Shown here one piece after another: positions 53,594-64,000 of a stretch of 64,000 bases of DNA. This stretch comes from Gadus chalcogrammus (lineage: Eukaryota; Chordata; Actinopteri; Gadiformes; Gadidae), in the NCBI RefSeq assembly GCF_026213295.1, contig NC_079426.1, positions 697,548-761,547 on the forward strand, given 5' to 3'. A program made the translations under genes and the position numbers. The notes beneath the pieces were generated by a model. The model was given only the letters and a program-made list of their open reading frames with translations, was not told the origin of the DNA and made no database searches. Each line of letters opens with the position of its first letter. Position 1 is the stretch's first letter.

Positions 53594-55169
53594 TTTATTG
53601 TGTAAATATCTTAATGCACTTGGGATTACATACAAACATGTAGAAAGTTCAGTGAAATGAGACTGTAGAAAAAAATAATGATTGAACCCCCCCCCCATAT
53701 GTTGTTAAAAAAAAACACGCACATTTTTGTACTAGAACTATGTAATAACAGTCTCTTCACTAGGAGTTCACACGGAATGTATTGACAGGATCAGGAAACC
53801 AAAGATTACAGTAGCCTTTCTTTTGAAACAATTAGGGAGAGTCGACAGTCTAAATAGCTCACGGTCAACTACAGGCACTGAAGAACTTCTTTAGCATTAA
53901 TCCGGTCCTTGTGTTGAAGGCTATTATTGCAGAGAACACTTTTCCAGCCACTGGATGTAATACATGGAAGAGTAAAAACTGAACAGCATTACACTTATTG
54001 AGCCTTAGGGAATATTGAGTGATGGGGTATATAGAGTTCTGCAGGAAGTTAACAGTGTTCCACCAATCCAATGCAATCTGCAGAATCAGCTTGCATTTGT
54101 GGTAGTGTAGCACATGCAATGGTCACATTGCATGTAAAATTCTGAATTATCTTACAATTAAATTAAACATACACAACCAATACGACTCATTCAAACATTT
54201 TGCGGAAGAAATGTCTTGTAACAATAATGCAAAAGAAAAAACAAGTTAGGAGTTCGTGCACTTGTGATGTAGCCGAGAAGAAAATAAAATGTAACATTTG
54301 TTGATAAGTTCTGTGATGGAAAAATACATGATTATAAAGTCTGTAAAAAACATTGCAGCAAATGTATTGTTTGAATGCATTGACAATAAGTGGCAGCTGC
54401 TTTCTCTTTGGTATGACCATAAAGACAACGAAACGGAAATGTCCAGCATTTGAAAATTCAACCCATACAAATTCAAACGTAATTGTAAAGAACACTGAAT
54501 AAAATAGAAAGAACGTTGACTTGTCTGCCCTTGGATTGGCCAATGTCATTAATGTAATAACGGTCTCTTCAGGGTTGCACCAGGGCGTCTGTTGAGGATG
54601 CTTACATTGCTTAATCCTTTTCTGCGTGTGCCTTCAGGTCCGCGGGCTGATTTCTGTTAGCGTTGTCGTCTAGCCGCCTGATTCGACCGACCACCTTACC
54701 GGTGAATGGTTGAGACACACATCCCTGTCTCACTGTAGCCAGTTCGCCGAGCCTAAACCTCGTGGGTCGGCAGGTTGTGGGTTTAAGCAGCTAACACCGG
54801 ATAGACACAGCCGTGCCCTGCAGCCAGAAGGAGTCATGAGGCAGAAGGCAAGAGTCAGAGGCACTGCGCGACTTCAAAGTCTTCAGATCTGCCGTCTGAA
54901 CTGTGAAAGCCCCCCCCACCCCCCCACCGGAGCCGTCCACAAGTCCAGTCCCAGCCAGGGATTGGCTCAGAGAAGCCGTCTCTGGTCGTCCAATAGAATC
55001 CCAGCGAACACGCCATGTTGTGAGGGTGTTTTGCGTCAGGCACCTGGGTCGGGCGTGCTCGCGGTTACAGGCCTGGAGGAACATGAGGAGAGGAGGGCCC
55101 AAGCGATGGACAGAGAGGAGTGGGTGGGTGAGGGTCTGTGTTGGGTGTGTGCGTGTGCAGGGCCTGGTC
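53594..55169 (-). other. Probable sufu 3' UTR
   Basis: Sense-strand AATAAA (plus-strand TTTATT at 53594-53599) is the best poly(A) signal after the sufu stop codon, giving a 3' UTR of about 1.6 kb. The AT-rich composition suits a UTR. No other gene is seen here. Confidence 0.5.
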
Positions 55170-58100
55170 TCACTGGAGCGGATTATCAAACACAGAGTCT
55201 GGCAACACGGAGATCTTCAGCTTCTTCTCCGGCCAACTGTACTCCTTCGGCAGCTTAGTCTGTAGGGGGCGAAAGGGAACAGAAATGTTTAGTAGTTGAA
55301 AAGTCGAGCCATAGAAAAGGCTTAAACAAAAGGGAAACCAACACCATTGGTTTCTTTTCTAGGTCCTTCATATATTCAGCGTCTCTTCAGGGGTGCAACA
55401 GGGTACCCGTCTAGCATGCTACAACGTATTGTTGCCTTCCATTTCCCACGTAGGAGCAACCCCATTTCACCCACCTCTTCACGAGTGTTGAGCTCCTGCA
55501 AGTCTCCGAGCATCTGCTCCACAAACTCCTCCGTCAGCAGGATCTGAGAGGAGCCACGGGGAGACATCAGTCAGACGAGGGGCGCGTCACACAGTGCAGT
55601 GGGGGGACGGTTGCTTCTGTTGTGTTATTAAACAGCTAATGGAGATATGGAGCTGGAGGTGGATCCTGCGGTGCTTGGTGGTGTAAGGAAGGGTCCTACA
55701 AGGACAACAGCCTCTACCCTCAATCAGGTCCCGATCTTATCCTTATCTCTGCTGCCCAGGCCCACTGAGATGCCAGGTGAAACCTAGCTTTGACGCTACA
55801 TAGGCTCAGCTAGGCTGTGGCTATCTAAGCCAGGTAGAGCTGCAGCTGGGGAAAGGGGAGGAGGATTATCCTGGTGGGGCGGCCTGCCTCCCTCCAGGCC
55901 CAGACGAGGGTTGGGTGTGGGGTACCTGGAGCCAGGGGCCGTGGGCTGCATAGGGATGCTCCTCAGTGGCGAAGGCCCCCTCCACGCCCGTGGAGACGAA
56001 GGTTATGGCCGTGTCCCCGTTGATGCTCTTGTAGGTGAAGTGCCTCCCGTGGAGCAGCCGGCCCCTGGAGCACATCAGTAGTCAATCAATCCCACAGGCT
56101 TTATGATTGGTGTTATTTTTATTGTTTTGGATTATTACTATGACTTGTGACTATAAATGTCATGTCTGTACAACCCTACATTATATAAGGCCAAGGGTCA
56201 AAATCCTCTGCTCAGAACGAAACTAAAACCTTTAAGAAGCAAGGAGGGAGATTCCCTCTTCTGATGACAAAAAGAAAATAACAACCAAACGTCACTGGTG
56301 AACTTCACTAGTCAGATAGGAAAATAAATTCAGACTTTGAACTGAAAGATATATCCTGTGGCCATGTTATTGTAAATGGTCCCTTTGTACGGCAGGTAGG
56401 GCAACACATGTAGTTTTCACTCAGCTCTTGAAGAAAGTAGGTCAGGATCTATGAGTTATGCGTTTGCAACCAATGTCAATATTATAAAGATATATATGTT
56501 GGTTTTGAGCTGGCAGTGTTGAAAACACCTAACTAATGTCACTCTAAACCCCCCCCTTTCAAAGACCCCTTCCGCATTTTCTGGTAGATTATGCTTTCTA
56601 TATTATGTTTGCTCGTTAGATCAATTTCTGAGAAAGCACCAGGACAACAGAGATATGATTTTCCATCTTAGGACGTAAATCAAGTGTCACAGTTCCCTTG
56701 TTTCTGTGGAAGAGTCTATGTATCAATATGTTATATAGCCTTTTATGGACATAGAGTGCTTACCAAAGACGTATTGATGATAGGTTTGTCGCAAACGTGT
56801 GAAATATGCGGGTGTTTGTGACGATAACGCTTATTACACTTTGGGATGCAATGTGATATAAACAGTGTGCAAAAGAGAGACACAAACAGAGAGAGTCATT
56901 GAATGTGAATATCGTTCTGGGGTGGACGTTTTAGTAAACAGAAAAGGGTTGTCCCAAATCTGCTTCATTCTGACAATTATCTGTAATTAGGCCTTGGGAT
57001 GAATTGTAATATTAAACAGTGAGAGAGAGAAAGAGGCGGCAAGAACAAGAACATGGGTAGGGGTTTGGTGTTGCAAACCCATGCAATATCTCAGAGAGCG
57101 AGGGGGGGACAGAGGGACAGGGGACCCTGCGTGTGCACGGTGCGTGTGCACGGTGCGTGTGCACGGTGCGTGTGCACGGTGCGTGTGCACGGTGCGTGTG
57201 CACGGTGCGTGTGCACGGTGCGTGTCCTGCGTCCGGGGGGTCTGACCTGAGGCAGAGAGGCAGCAGCGTGCCCGACTCCTGGTTGAACTTGAGGTGGACG
57301 CTCTCCAGCTGCCGGGTGCGCACCAGCTCGTGGGGCACGATGGCGGCCGAGCTCTCGCTCTCCAGACTGTCCTTCCGGCTCCTGAGGACAGACACGGGGA
57401 GAGGGGGGAGGGGGGGATGAAGGACAGACACGGGGGGGGGGGGACACGGGGAGAGGGGATGAAGGACAGACTGAAGGGGCTGAGGAACCATTCAGGAGCT
57501 GCTGTTTGAGTGCAGATTGCTGGAGATGACAAAGCAACCCTTCAACTTCTAGTGAGCAGAATGCGCTGAGGTATCGACGGTCTCATACCTGACGATCCCG
57601 GGTAATGTCTTATCATCCTTGCAGCCCTTTTAAGGGGATATTGGGTTGTTTTTAACCAATGTTTCTTTCTATTGATTAATCAGAACAATTTGCAGACCCT
57701 TATGGGATTTTTTGTCCGTAACCCTAACCCTTCTTTTCAAAAAGCAAATGTTTGGGCAGCTCTTAGGCCCTGCCCCCTGCGTATGGAGGTGGCCCCTGTG
57801 CTGTCCTGACTCTGCAGAGGACCCCGCTGATCCCTGGCCCCAGCTGCAGCCTTGCTATGGCGCTCAACAGGCTGAAAGGCCCTGGCTCGGCCGGCTAGCG
57901 GGAGGCGTAGTCGTCAGGGGAGGAGGGCTGTCTGGGGGTCAGCCGATGCAGAGGTGCACCCAGGGAGGGAGGCCACTCACTGGGGTCTCTCGTGGCCGTG
58001 CCTCTGGGCGCTGATGGGGGGCAGCGCCGCCTTGGTGTTGAATTCCAGGCCCTTCCTCAAGACCTCCCTGATCTGCTCGGTGTCTGTAACGCAAACACAC

Positions 58101-61100
58101 AAACAGACCTCAGAAACAGTGTGGACACGTCTCCTGGAGGCTCAAACGTGCACATCACTAGTCCTTTAGAAGACTAATGTCTTGTCCGCAAAGAGGAAGA
58201 GCTCGGGGGTTTGTCCACAAAACCAAGCATGCGATCAAGGAGCAGGTAGGGGGTAAGGCCTCTCGCTCAAGGCTTCCTACAGACAGAGTGTGTGGACCCA
58301 GAACCCGTCTCTGTGGCTCAGACACCAGCGGGCCGCCGCACCATCATAACCGGCCCTGCTCCGGCTCTCTGCTGCGGTCATACCTTTGTCCGAGAGCCTG
58401 CGTGGCTGGGCCCCGATGCAGATGGACCGGGTGTCCTCTTCGTCCTCCGGGGGCCGGCTCAGGTCGTCCCACACACACTTGGCGCTGACACCGCTCAGGT
58501 TGGAACCCTCTGTCTCGATGCCCTGGTCCACTCTCTCCTGCTTGGAGGAGCAACACACAACGCAACCCTCAACACACAACACACAACGCAACCCTAAACA
58601 CACAACACAACCCTCAACACACAACGCAACCCTCAACACACAACACACAACGCACAACGCAACCCTCAACACACAACGCAACCTTCAACACACAACACAC
58701 AACGCAACCCTCAACACACAACGCAACCCTCAACACACAACACACAACGCAACCCTTAACACACAACACACAACGCAACCCTCAACACACAACGCAACCC
58801 TTAACACACAACACACAACGCAACCCTTAACACACAACACACAACGCAACCCACAACACACAACGCAACCCTAAACACACAACGCAACCATCAACACACA
58901 ACCCTCAACACACAACGCAACCCTCAACCCTCAACACACAACGCAACCCTCAACACACAACCCTCAACACACAACCCTAAACACACAACCCTCAACACAC
59001 AACCCTCAACACACAACGCAACCCTCAACACTAGCTCAGCAGGCCCATGCGTTACAGAAGGGCCTGATGGATAGTTTCAGATTTATTTGTAGCACGATGG
59101 GGAGGTAAGACAAAGTTATACAGGCAGACATTGAGTCCATTGAGTAGTATACCCATCATATGTAATCCTAGTTTGAGCCAGGAACATGGGGCACCTTTTG
59201 GAAGAAGGGGGGGTTCGCTATGACCACGGCTGAGACCAAAGCGTCCTGTTTATAGTGGAGATGGAGGCGGGGGACAGGTTCCAACCGTATTTCACTGATG
59301 ACATTTTGAGTGGTTTTGTGTGATATTTGGGATTCATTTGCGCTTGGGGAGGTAAGAGTTATACAGCCTTTGTAGTCTATACATTTTCGATGTGCATGTG
59401 TGTAAACCAACGTAAACATTTAGGTCCTTATAGTTTTACTCTTGACAGGCCTTTGTACACAAACACTTACCATTGGTCTTAAACGTAACAGCTCCGTCTC
59501 TCCTCGTATCAATGGGATACAACACGCTCAGCGGAGCCAGAAGTACTTAAGGAAGCCTTACTTGTAGGTGTGGATCAATGTCAAAAATGGTCTCCCCTCT
59601 TCGCATGTCTGTGATCAGCCACGGACCACCGGCCCTGAACAAAGGAGGAACACATCAGCCCGGGTAAACCCAGAGTCAAGAAGTGAATCGCTGTGTGTGA
59701 GCACACACTTTAGGTGATTTAGTTCAACTTAAATGGGTTGTGTGTGTATGTATTCTACCTATACTCACATGTGAACGCCACGCAGTAACTCTAAAATGCC
59801 CTGGCCGTTCCACTGCTGGGCTGCCTGCAGCTCCTCGGTACAAACGCCCACGATCTACAGCCGACCGCACAGACACAAGATGAACAGGATCCTCATGTAT
59901 CTTTAGCCTCAGATGGGCAACCTCCTCATTGTGATAAACAAAAAGGAGGATTCATTTACATTTTTGGTGAAAGTATTAGTGAAAGTAAACTGCAGGGACT
60001 GATTTGAAGGACCTACTTAAGCTTCAAGTATTGTTAGATAATATTATCATTCTATGGAACAGGCCAACGTCGAAGCCTGGGACTCGATTTCTCCATTACC
60101 TGGAGGAAGCTGACTGTGCCGAAGGGGGTTTGGACAGGTTGTATCTGGGGGTCCTCGGTCAGCAGCATGTGTTGGATACGAGACTCGCTGTTGTCGAGCG
60201 GGCTGTGCCACGACACATGGTCGCCGCTGCAAAACGTGTTTTCTGTTGAACGGAGGACAAAGACTTACTTACAAAATACTTTTTTAATAATAGGTGAAAT
60301 GTGTTAAACGATGGGCTTATGGGGCACACCTTTAGGAGAGTGGGTCTAAAAGGGACTAACTAGTTTCTGCGAGCATTAGCCCAACAGCTAACCAACGCTG
60401 CAGAGGCGGTTTCCTCAGACAGAGTGAAACTCTTAGAAAGACGCAGCGCGCAGGAGGAAAGAGACGCAAAGGAAGTGTGTGAAAACAGAACCAGTCGAGT
60501 GGGGGGGTGGGGGGGTAACCTGTGATCCGTCCAAACATAAAGCTTGTGAAAGAAAAGAAAAAACGACGGGCCAAGGAGGGGGTGAGGCGCAGAGGGGCCA
60601 GCCCACCCACGTTCAAATGGACACCAGCTGGGGGGCATAGGGCAGAGTGGGGGGCTGGGGACCGCCTTCTCTGCCTCCCTGCTTAATAAATACCCCCTCA
60701 CTCCCAAACCACCTATTAATGTTTACCCAGCAGGCGTCTAGAGGGGCGTATGTATGGTTTTCTAAGGGGTTTCCCACAAACATATTCATTAATCACCACC
60801 ATGACTCACATCAACAATATCCCTTTTTTTTTCCTTTTGGTCATGCGTTGAAACATTTATGGAGCGGGTGCAGAGAAAGAAGCATTTCTGTGAGGGCCCA
60901 AAGCAGCATAGAGGAAACACAATGGGCTTTTTAGACCTGTATACTAATTTTGGCTTGAAACATTTTATGAGTTCTGGTATCCAAAGCCCACAATCGTTTT
61001 TCAACAGTTTGACAAGAGTCTAGCTTGAAGCTGAAACCTTTTACTACCACCCACTCTGGTGAATCCGCCTCAACCAACAATGACTGCAGGAATTATGATT

Positions 61101-63177
61101 ATAAACTGATGAAAAACTGAACCAAACACACCCTGTTTGACACATCTTGAATGATGGCCCCCAGGTCAGTATGGGAATGCCTTGTACTTTAAGAAAAAAT
61201 CATTTATTAACAACAGTGAGATTAACTAATGGAAATCATAAATCTGGGAGAGAAGTTATCAATTAAACTAGAACGAGGGTTGCCTCTGGTCGGTTTAGAG
61301 GTACTGTGTATAGAATTTCTGCATGGCAAGAAGGGCTTCACAAGACTTTTTGATTGCAAAAACAAACATATTCTAACATAAGGGCAGGATAATGCAGGGA
61401 TAAAAGCTACTGCATTTGATCCCCATGCCCTCAGTCGTCATGTAGCCATCCTTGGGCAAGACGCCTAACCCCGGCTCCTTAATGGCATGTAGCTGAATTC
61501 ACTGAATTTGCATCAAATCCAATAGAATACAAAGAATACCTGAGCAATAAGCTCATCTGAATACACAGCAAACCCGTCAGAGCGAACATGGCACGTGGGG
61601 AGACCAACCGCCAAGTTCACGGAAGGTAACATGGTCCCGATTTATATGGTTTCAAACATGTGCTCTCATACCAGACTGGAAGACGTAGCGAGCCAGGCCC
61701 TGCATGAGTTCAGCCGGCCAGGTAGGTGGCGCTGTTTCTCCCACTTCCCGTTTCAGGCGAAAAGTCAGCTCAAAGCCAAACCCACTGGGTCCATCCGAAC
61801 CTGTGAATCTGAATAAGCAAACACACTTGTTGTTATTCATTCAAAGCGATTCAATAAATCAGAAGTACAATCATCAAAAAAGAGCAGCTTACAACAGTGC
61901 CAATGGCAAACCATGCGCACAAAAGAATAATTAAGTTACAATTTCACAATTTGTAGCTTAATCAAAGAAATATGCATTGGGATAGGATGAGAGTTATGCA
62001 TTCAGTGTAGTGCTTCTCAAAGTTTACACTGTGCACAAAGAGATCAGACAGAAAACACCCAAAAACGATGTAGGTAGCTGCCTGACTCATCAAGACCACA
62101 TACAGATTATTTCCCTTGTTGCCGTAACCCCAAAACCCTGCGCATTCATCTACACCTACATCTACAGCCCGCTACATTGGGACATGGTAGAGGATTAACA
62201 ATGGGCTTCTTGTCAAATGAAACAATAAGGCTTAGGCCTTAACCCGAACTGTGCTAAAATAGGTTATTACTATTTAAGCTGTTCTGTAACAAAATACACT
62301 CATGGAGAACTGTGAGCAATGCAAGACACTTACAAACGCTATGACCAAGTGAAGGATATGTGGGAGGTTTTGCCTTTCCTACACACTTGAAGATGGATTG
62401 ATAGATGGATGTACCTTTAGTTAGTTAACCAAATCAACTCAAAGAATGTTTGTATATGTATGAATTTGCATGAAGAAGGGCATGTGTTATTCAGTACACA
62501 ACATAAACAACCCTTGGGACAAACATGATCATTCTAAAAAGTATATATATTATAATGATAACTCATCCCGTACTTTCTTTAGGGTCATGGCCATAACCAA
62601 ACTTACTCGTGAACTCTATTGTCCCCATACAGATCACTTAGTCCGAAGCTGACATAGTGCCAATGCTCCTGGATGTCCTGGGGTTGGTTCCCTATGTTCC
62701 TGTACATGCTGATGTAGTCCAAGGGGTCGGGACCTCCCAACCTGTAAGAACAACAAGGCACATTTATGTTGAATTATTTATCACTAAAAGTTTTTTTAGA
62801 CATCTCACGATACGGGTCAATGTGTAGGAAATTGAACTTAACATGGTTTGATAAATGTGAACTTAAGGAGACGTGAATGAGTTACGTTGAAAACTAAACT
62901 TTACGTAAACAAAGTGGCGTTTTGCCTTTACTTTTGAAGATTGTGAAATGTTTGCTTGGTAAAAGTAGTGCATATAACTTCTTCGAATTGTATTAACCAT
63001 GTATACATTAGTATGGCCGGACACCTACCAATACTTTACAATAGCTGTGACCTGGAGCGGGTTGGCTTGTTCGGGGTAGAGACGCCGGCATTCCCCGTAA
63101 ATGGCTTGTAATCCAGGGGGAAAGATCGACGCAAGCCCGTGGGCTTGGGCACCAGTGGTAGGCCGTACTTCATCCAT
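55170..63177 (-). CDS. sufu: Suppressor of fused homologue, 12 exons, 470 aa
   Basis: Cytosolic and nuclear negative regulator of Hedgehog signalling that binds and sequesters Gli factors. Exons, 5' to 3' on the minus strand: 63177-63029, 62741-62607, 61808-61672, 60242-60100, 59854-59769, 59634-59562, 58537-58384, 58083-57981, 57381-57247, 56064-55926, 55543-55475, 55259-55170. All phases join. Family segments are present in order: FPPGLQAIYGECRRLYPEQ and HWHYVSFGLSDLYGDNRVHE; GPSGFGFELTFRLKRE, PPTWPAELMQGLARYVFQSE and DHVSWHSPLD; TPFGTVSFLQIVGVC and GGPWLITDMRRGETIF; SNLSGVSAKCVWDDLSRPPE; then RKDSLESESSAAIVPHELVR and LESVHLKFNQESG; and the C-terminal lobe GRHFTYKSINGDTAITFVST to FDNPLQ. 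The serine region after SRKDSLES contains the sites phosphorylated in mammalian SUFU. The N-terminus is shorter than the human one (484 aa total). sufu and trim8 are neighbours in mammals too. Confidence 0.96.
57127..57231 (-). repeat. 13-bp minisatellite, 8 copies, after the sufu exon 9 donor
   Basis: Tandem GTGTGCACGGTGC on the plus strand. It begins about 15 nt inside intron 9, directly behind the splice donor at 57246. Each unit contains the palindrome GTGCAC. Confidence 0.94.
58553..59031 (-). repeat. Variable-period minisatellite before sufu exon 7
   Basis: Nearly 480 bases built from AACACACAACGCAACCCTC in mixed arrangements with AACACACAACACACAACGC and AACCCTAAAC, with periods of about 19-28. 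It ends about 15 nt before the exon 7 acceptor (junction at 58537/58538). On the sense strand it reads as GGGTTGCGTTGTGTGTTG-type repeats. Confidence 0.95.
61385..61520. mobile_element. Possible interspersed repeat fragment in sufu intron 3
   Basis: GTAGCCATCCTTGGGCAAGA followed by CGCCTAACCCCGGCTCC resembles a motif (CCTTGGGCAAGACACTTAAC) shared by many copies of a teleost repeat. The family could not be assigned from sequence alone. Confidence 0.35.
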
Positions 63178-64000
63178 GCTACAGCCTCGGAAATAAGTGG
63201 TCAGTCTTTAAGAAAACAGTAGTAAAGTGCACTATCTTTTCTCCCGTACAAATTTTAGTGGCTCCGCCAAACCAATGCGCATTACTTGATAACAACTGCT
63301 TCACCATGCAAACTAGGAGTGAGAAATGTCTTCGGAAAGCTCCGCTCCGCTACACGGGGCCATAGACTGTTGCTCCGCAGCTCTGGCAAAATGCTAACAA
63401 CTGGTCAAACGTAAGACACCATATCATTGAGCGACCGATCGTATATCCAATGATCGGTTCGTTTTTATTATGAAGCTACATATAGATTATATAATAAGTA
63501 TTACAGAGTTATAATATCTGGTTGGTAAACGGTCAATTACGCATATATAAATGTATATAATATTATTCAGAATGTAAAATCCATGTACTCAAACTTTGTA
63601 GCCCTACTTCATATCCAATCAGTGTATATTTTGATCATTGTGTCTGATGTGTGTGAACAGCAAAATAATTAAGACTACTTATGCAGGGGGAATCATATTA
63701 TCTAGGCACACTTTCTTCCCCTTGTGATATGTGCACAATGAATGATTTGTACAAACATCACCCTTTGTTTGGGTTTAGTTGAAACCCCAATAAATGGTTG
63801 GGAGTTGGAGATTACATGCGGCCTTTATAAAGGAGAACAAAACGTCAGGGCATACACTAATTTTTATCATAAGGAAAAAAATGTGTGGAGGTTGATACGT
63901 TTCTATTGTTAAATCGTTATCAGTATGTGATGGCCTCTTTCTTTAAATGGAACAATGCCATGAAATTACGTAATACATTGAAGCTCTTTTTAGCATATAG
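63178..64000 (-). other. sufu upstream region
   Basis: The first 250 bases upstream of the sufu ATG are the likely 5' UTR and promoter. They include AAACCAATGCGCATTA at about 63270, which combines CCAAT with a TGCGCA core (NRF1-like). Beyond about 63420 the DNA is AT-rich and holds no recognised gene or repeat. Confidence 0.45.

Noticed and set aside
58386..58874. Plus-strand frame rich in NTQHTTQPSTH repeats
   Set aside because: A translation of the sufu intron 6 minisatellite joined to the antisense of exon 7.

Overview
The window is vertebrate nuclear DNA, almost certainly from a teleost fish. It carries five spliced protein genes whose reconstructed proteins match vertebrate families along their whole length. 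It also has teleost-type TTAA and hAT MITEs, tRNA-derived SINE remnants, and an exceptional density of (AC)n/(GT)n and (CT)n microsatellites. That density resembles gadid (cod-type) genomes, but the species is an inference. No prokaryotic features, CRISPR arrays, rRNA genes or convincing tRNA genes were seen.

Layout. 1-5575: gene-poor, microsatellite-dominated DNA ending in the pprc1 promoter. 5576-14487 (+): pprc1, 14 coding exons, 1313 aa. 15281-33100 (+): oga (mgea5), 18 coding exons, 992 aa, with a TCTCGCGA promoter element and a 1.9 kb 3' UTR. 33491-34670 (+): npm3, 5 exons, 161 aa. About 35036-43383: gene-free DNA with a SINE inflated by a 21-bp minisatellite, and GC-rich minisatellites running up to the trim8 stop codon. 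43384-52254 (-): trim8, 6 exons, 573 aa. 53594-63177 (-): sufu, 12 exons, 470 aa, with a probable 1.6 kb 3' UTR. 63178-64000: sufu upstream DNA. In every gene the exon phases join without a frameshift or stop, so all five look intact.

From memory, the human orthologues of these genes lie close together on 10q24, with NPM3-OGA and SUFU-TRIM8 as neighbours. The window is therefore a compacted, locally reordered version of that block. The genes do not form a pathway. pprc1 is a nuclear coactivator for mitochondrial biogenesis, oga removes O-GlcNAc, npm3 is a nucleolar histone chaperone, trim8 is a RING E3 ligase, and sufu restrains Gli factors in Hedgehog signalling.

The most unusual signals are repeats placed where they could affect RNA. 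trim8 introns 1 and 2 have (AC)n towards the 5' end and (GT)n just before the 3' splice site, so they can fold back on themselves. A G-run minisatellite starts at the trim8 stop codon. A 46-bp duplication gives pprc1 two 3' splice sites, one of them leading to a stop. oga has a coding 15-bp repeat expansion, a TTAA-MITE/minisatellite complex and an hAT MITE with a perfect 8-bp target duplication. No clearly new gene system was found; the novelty here is in non-coding architecture.
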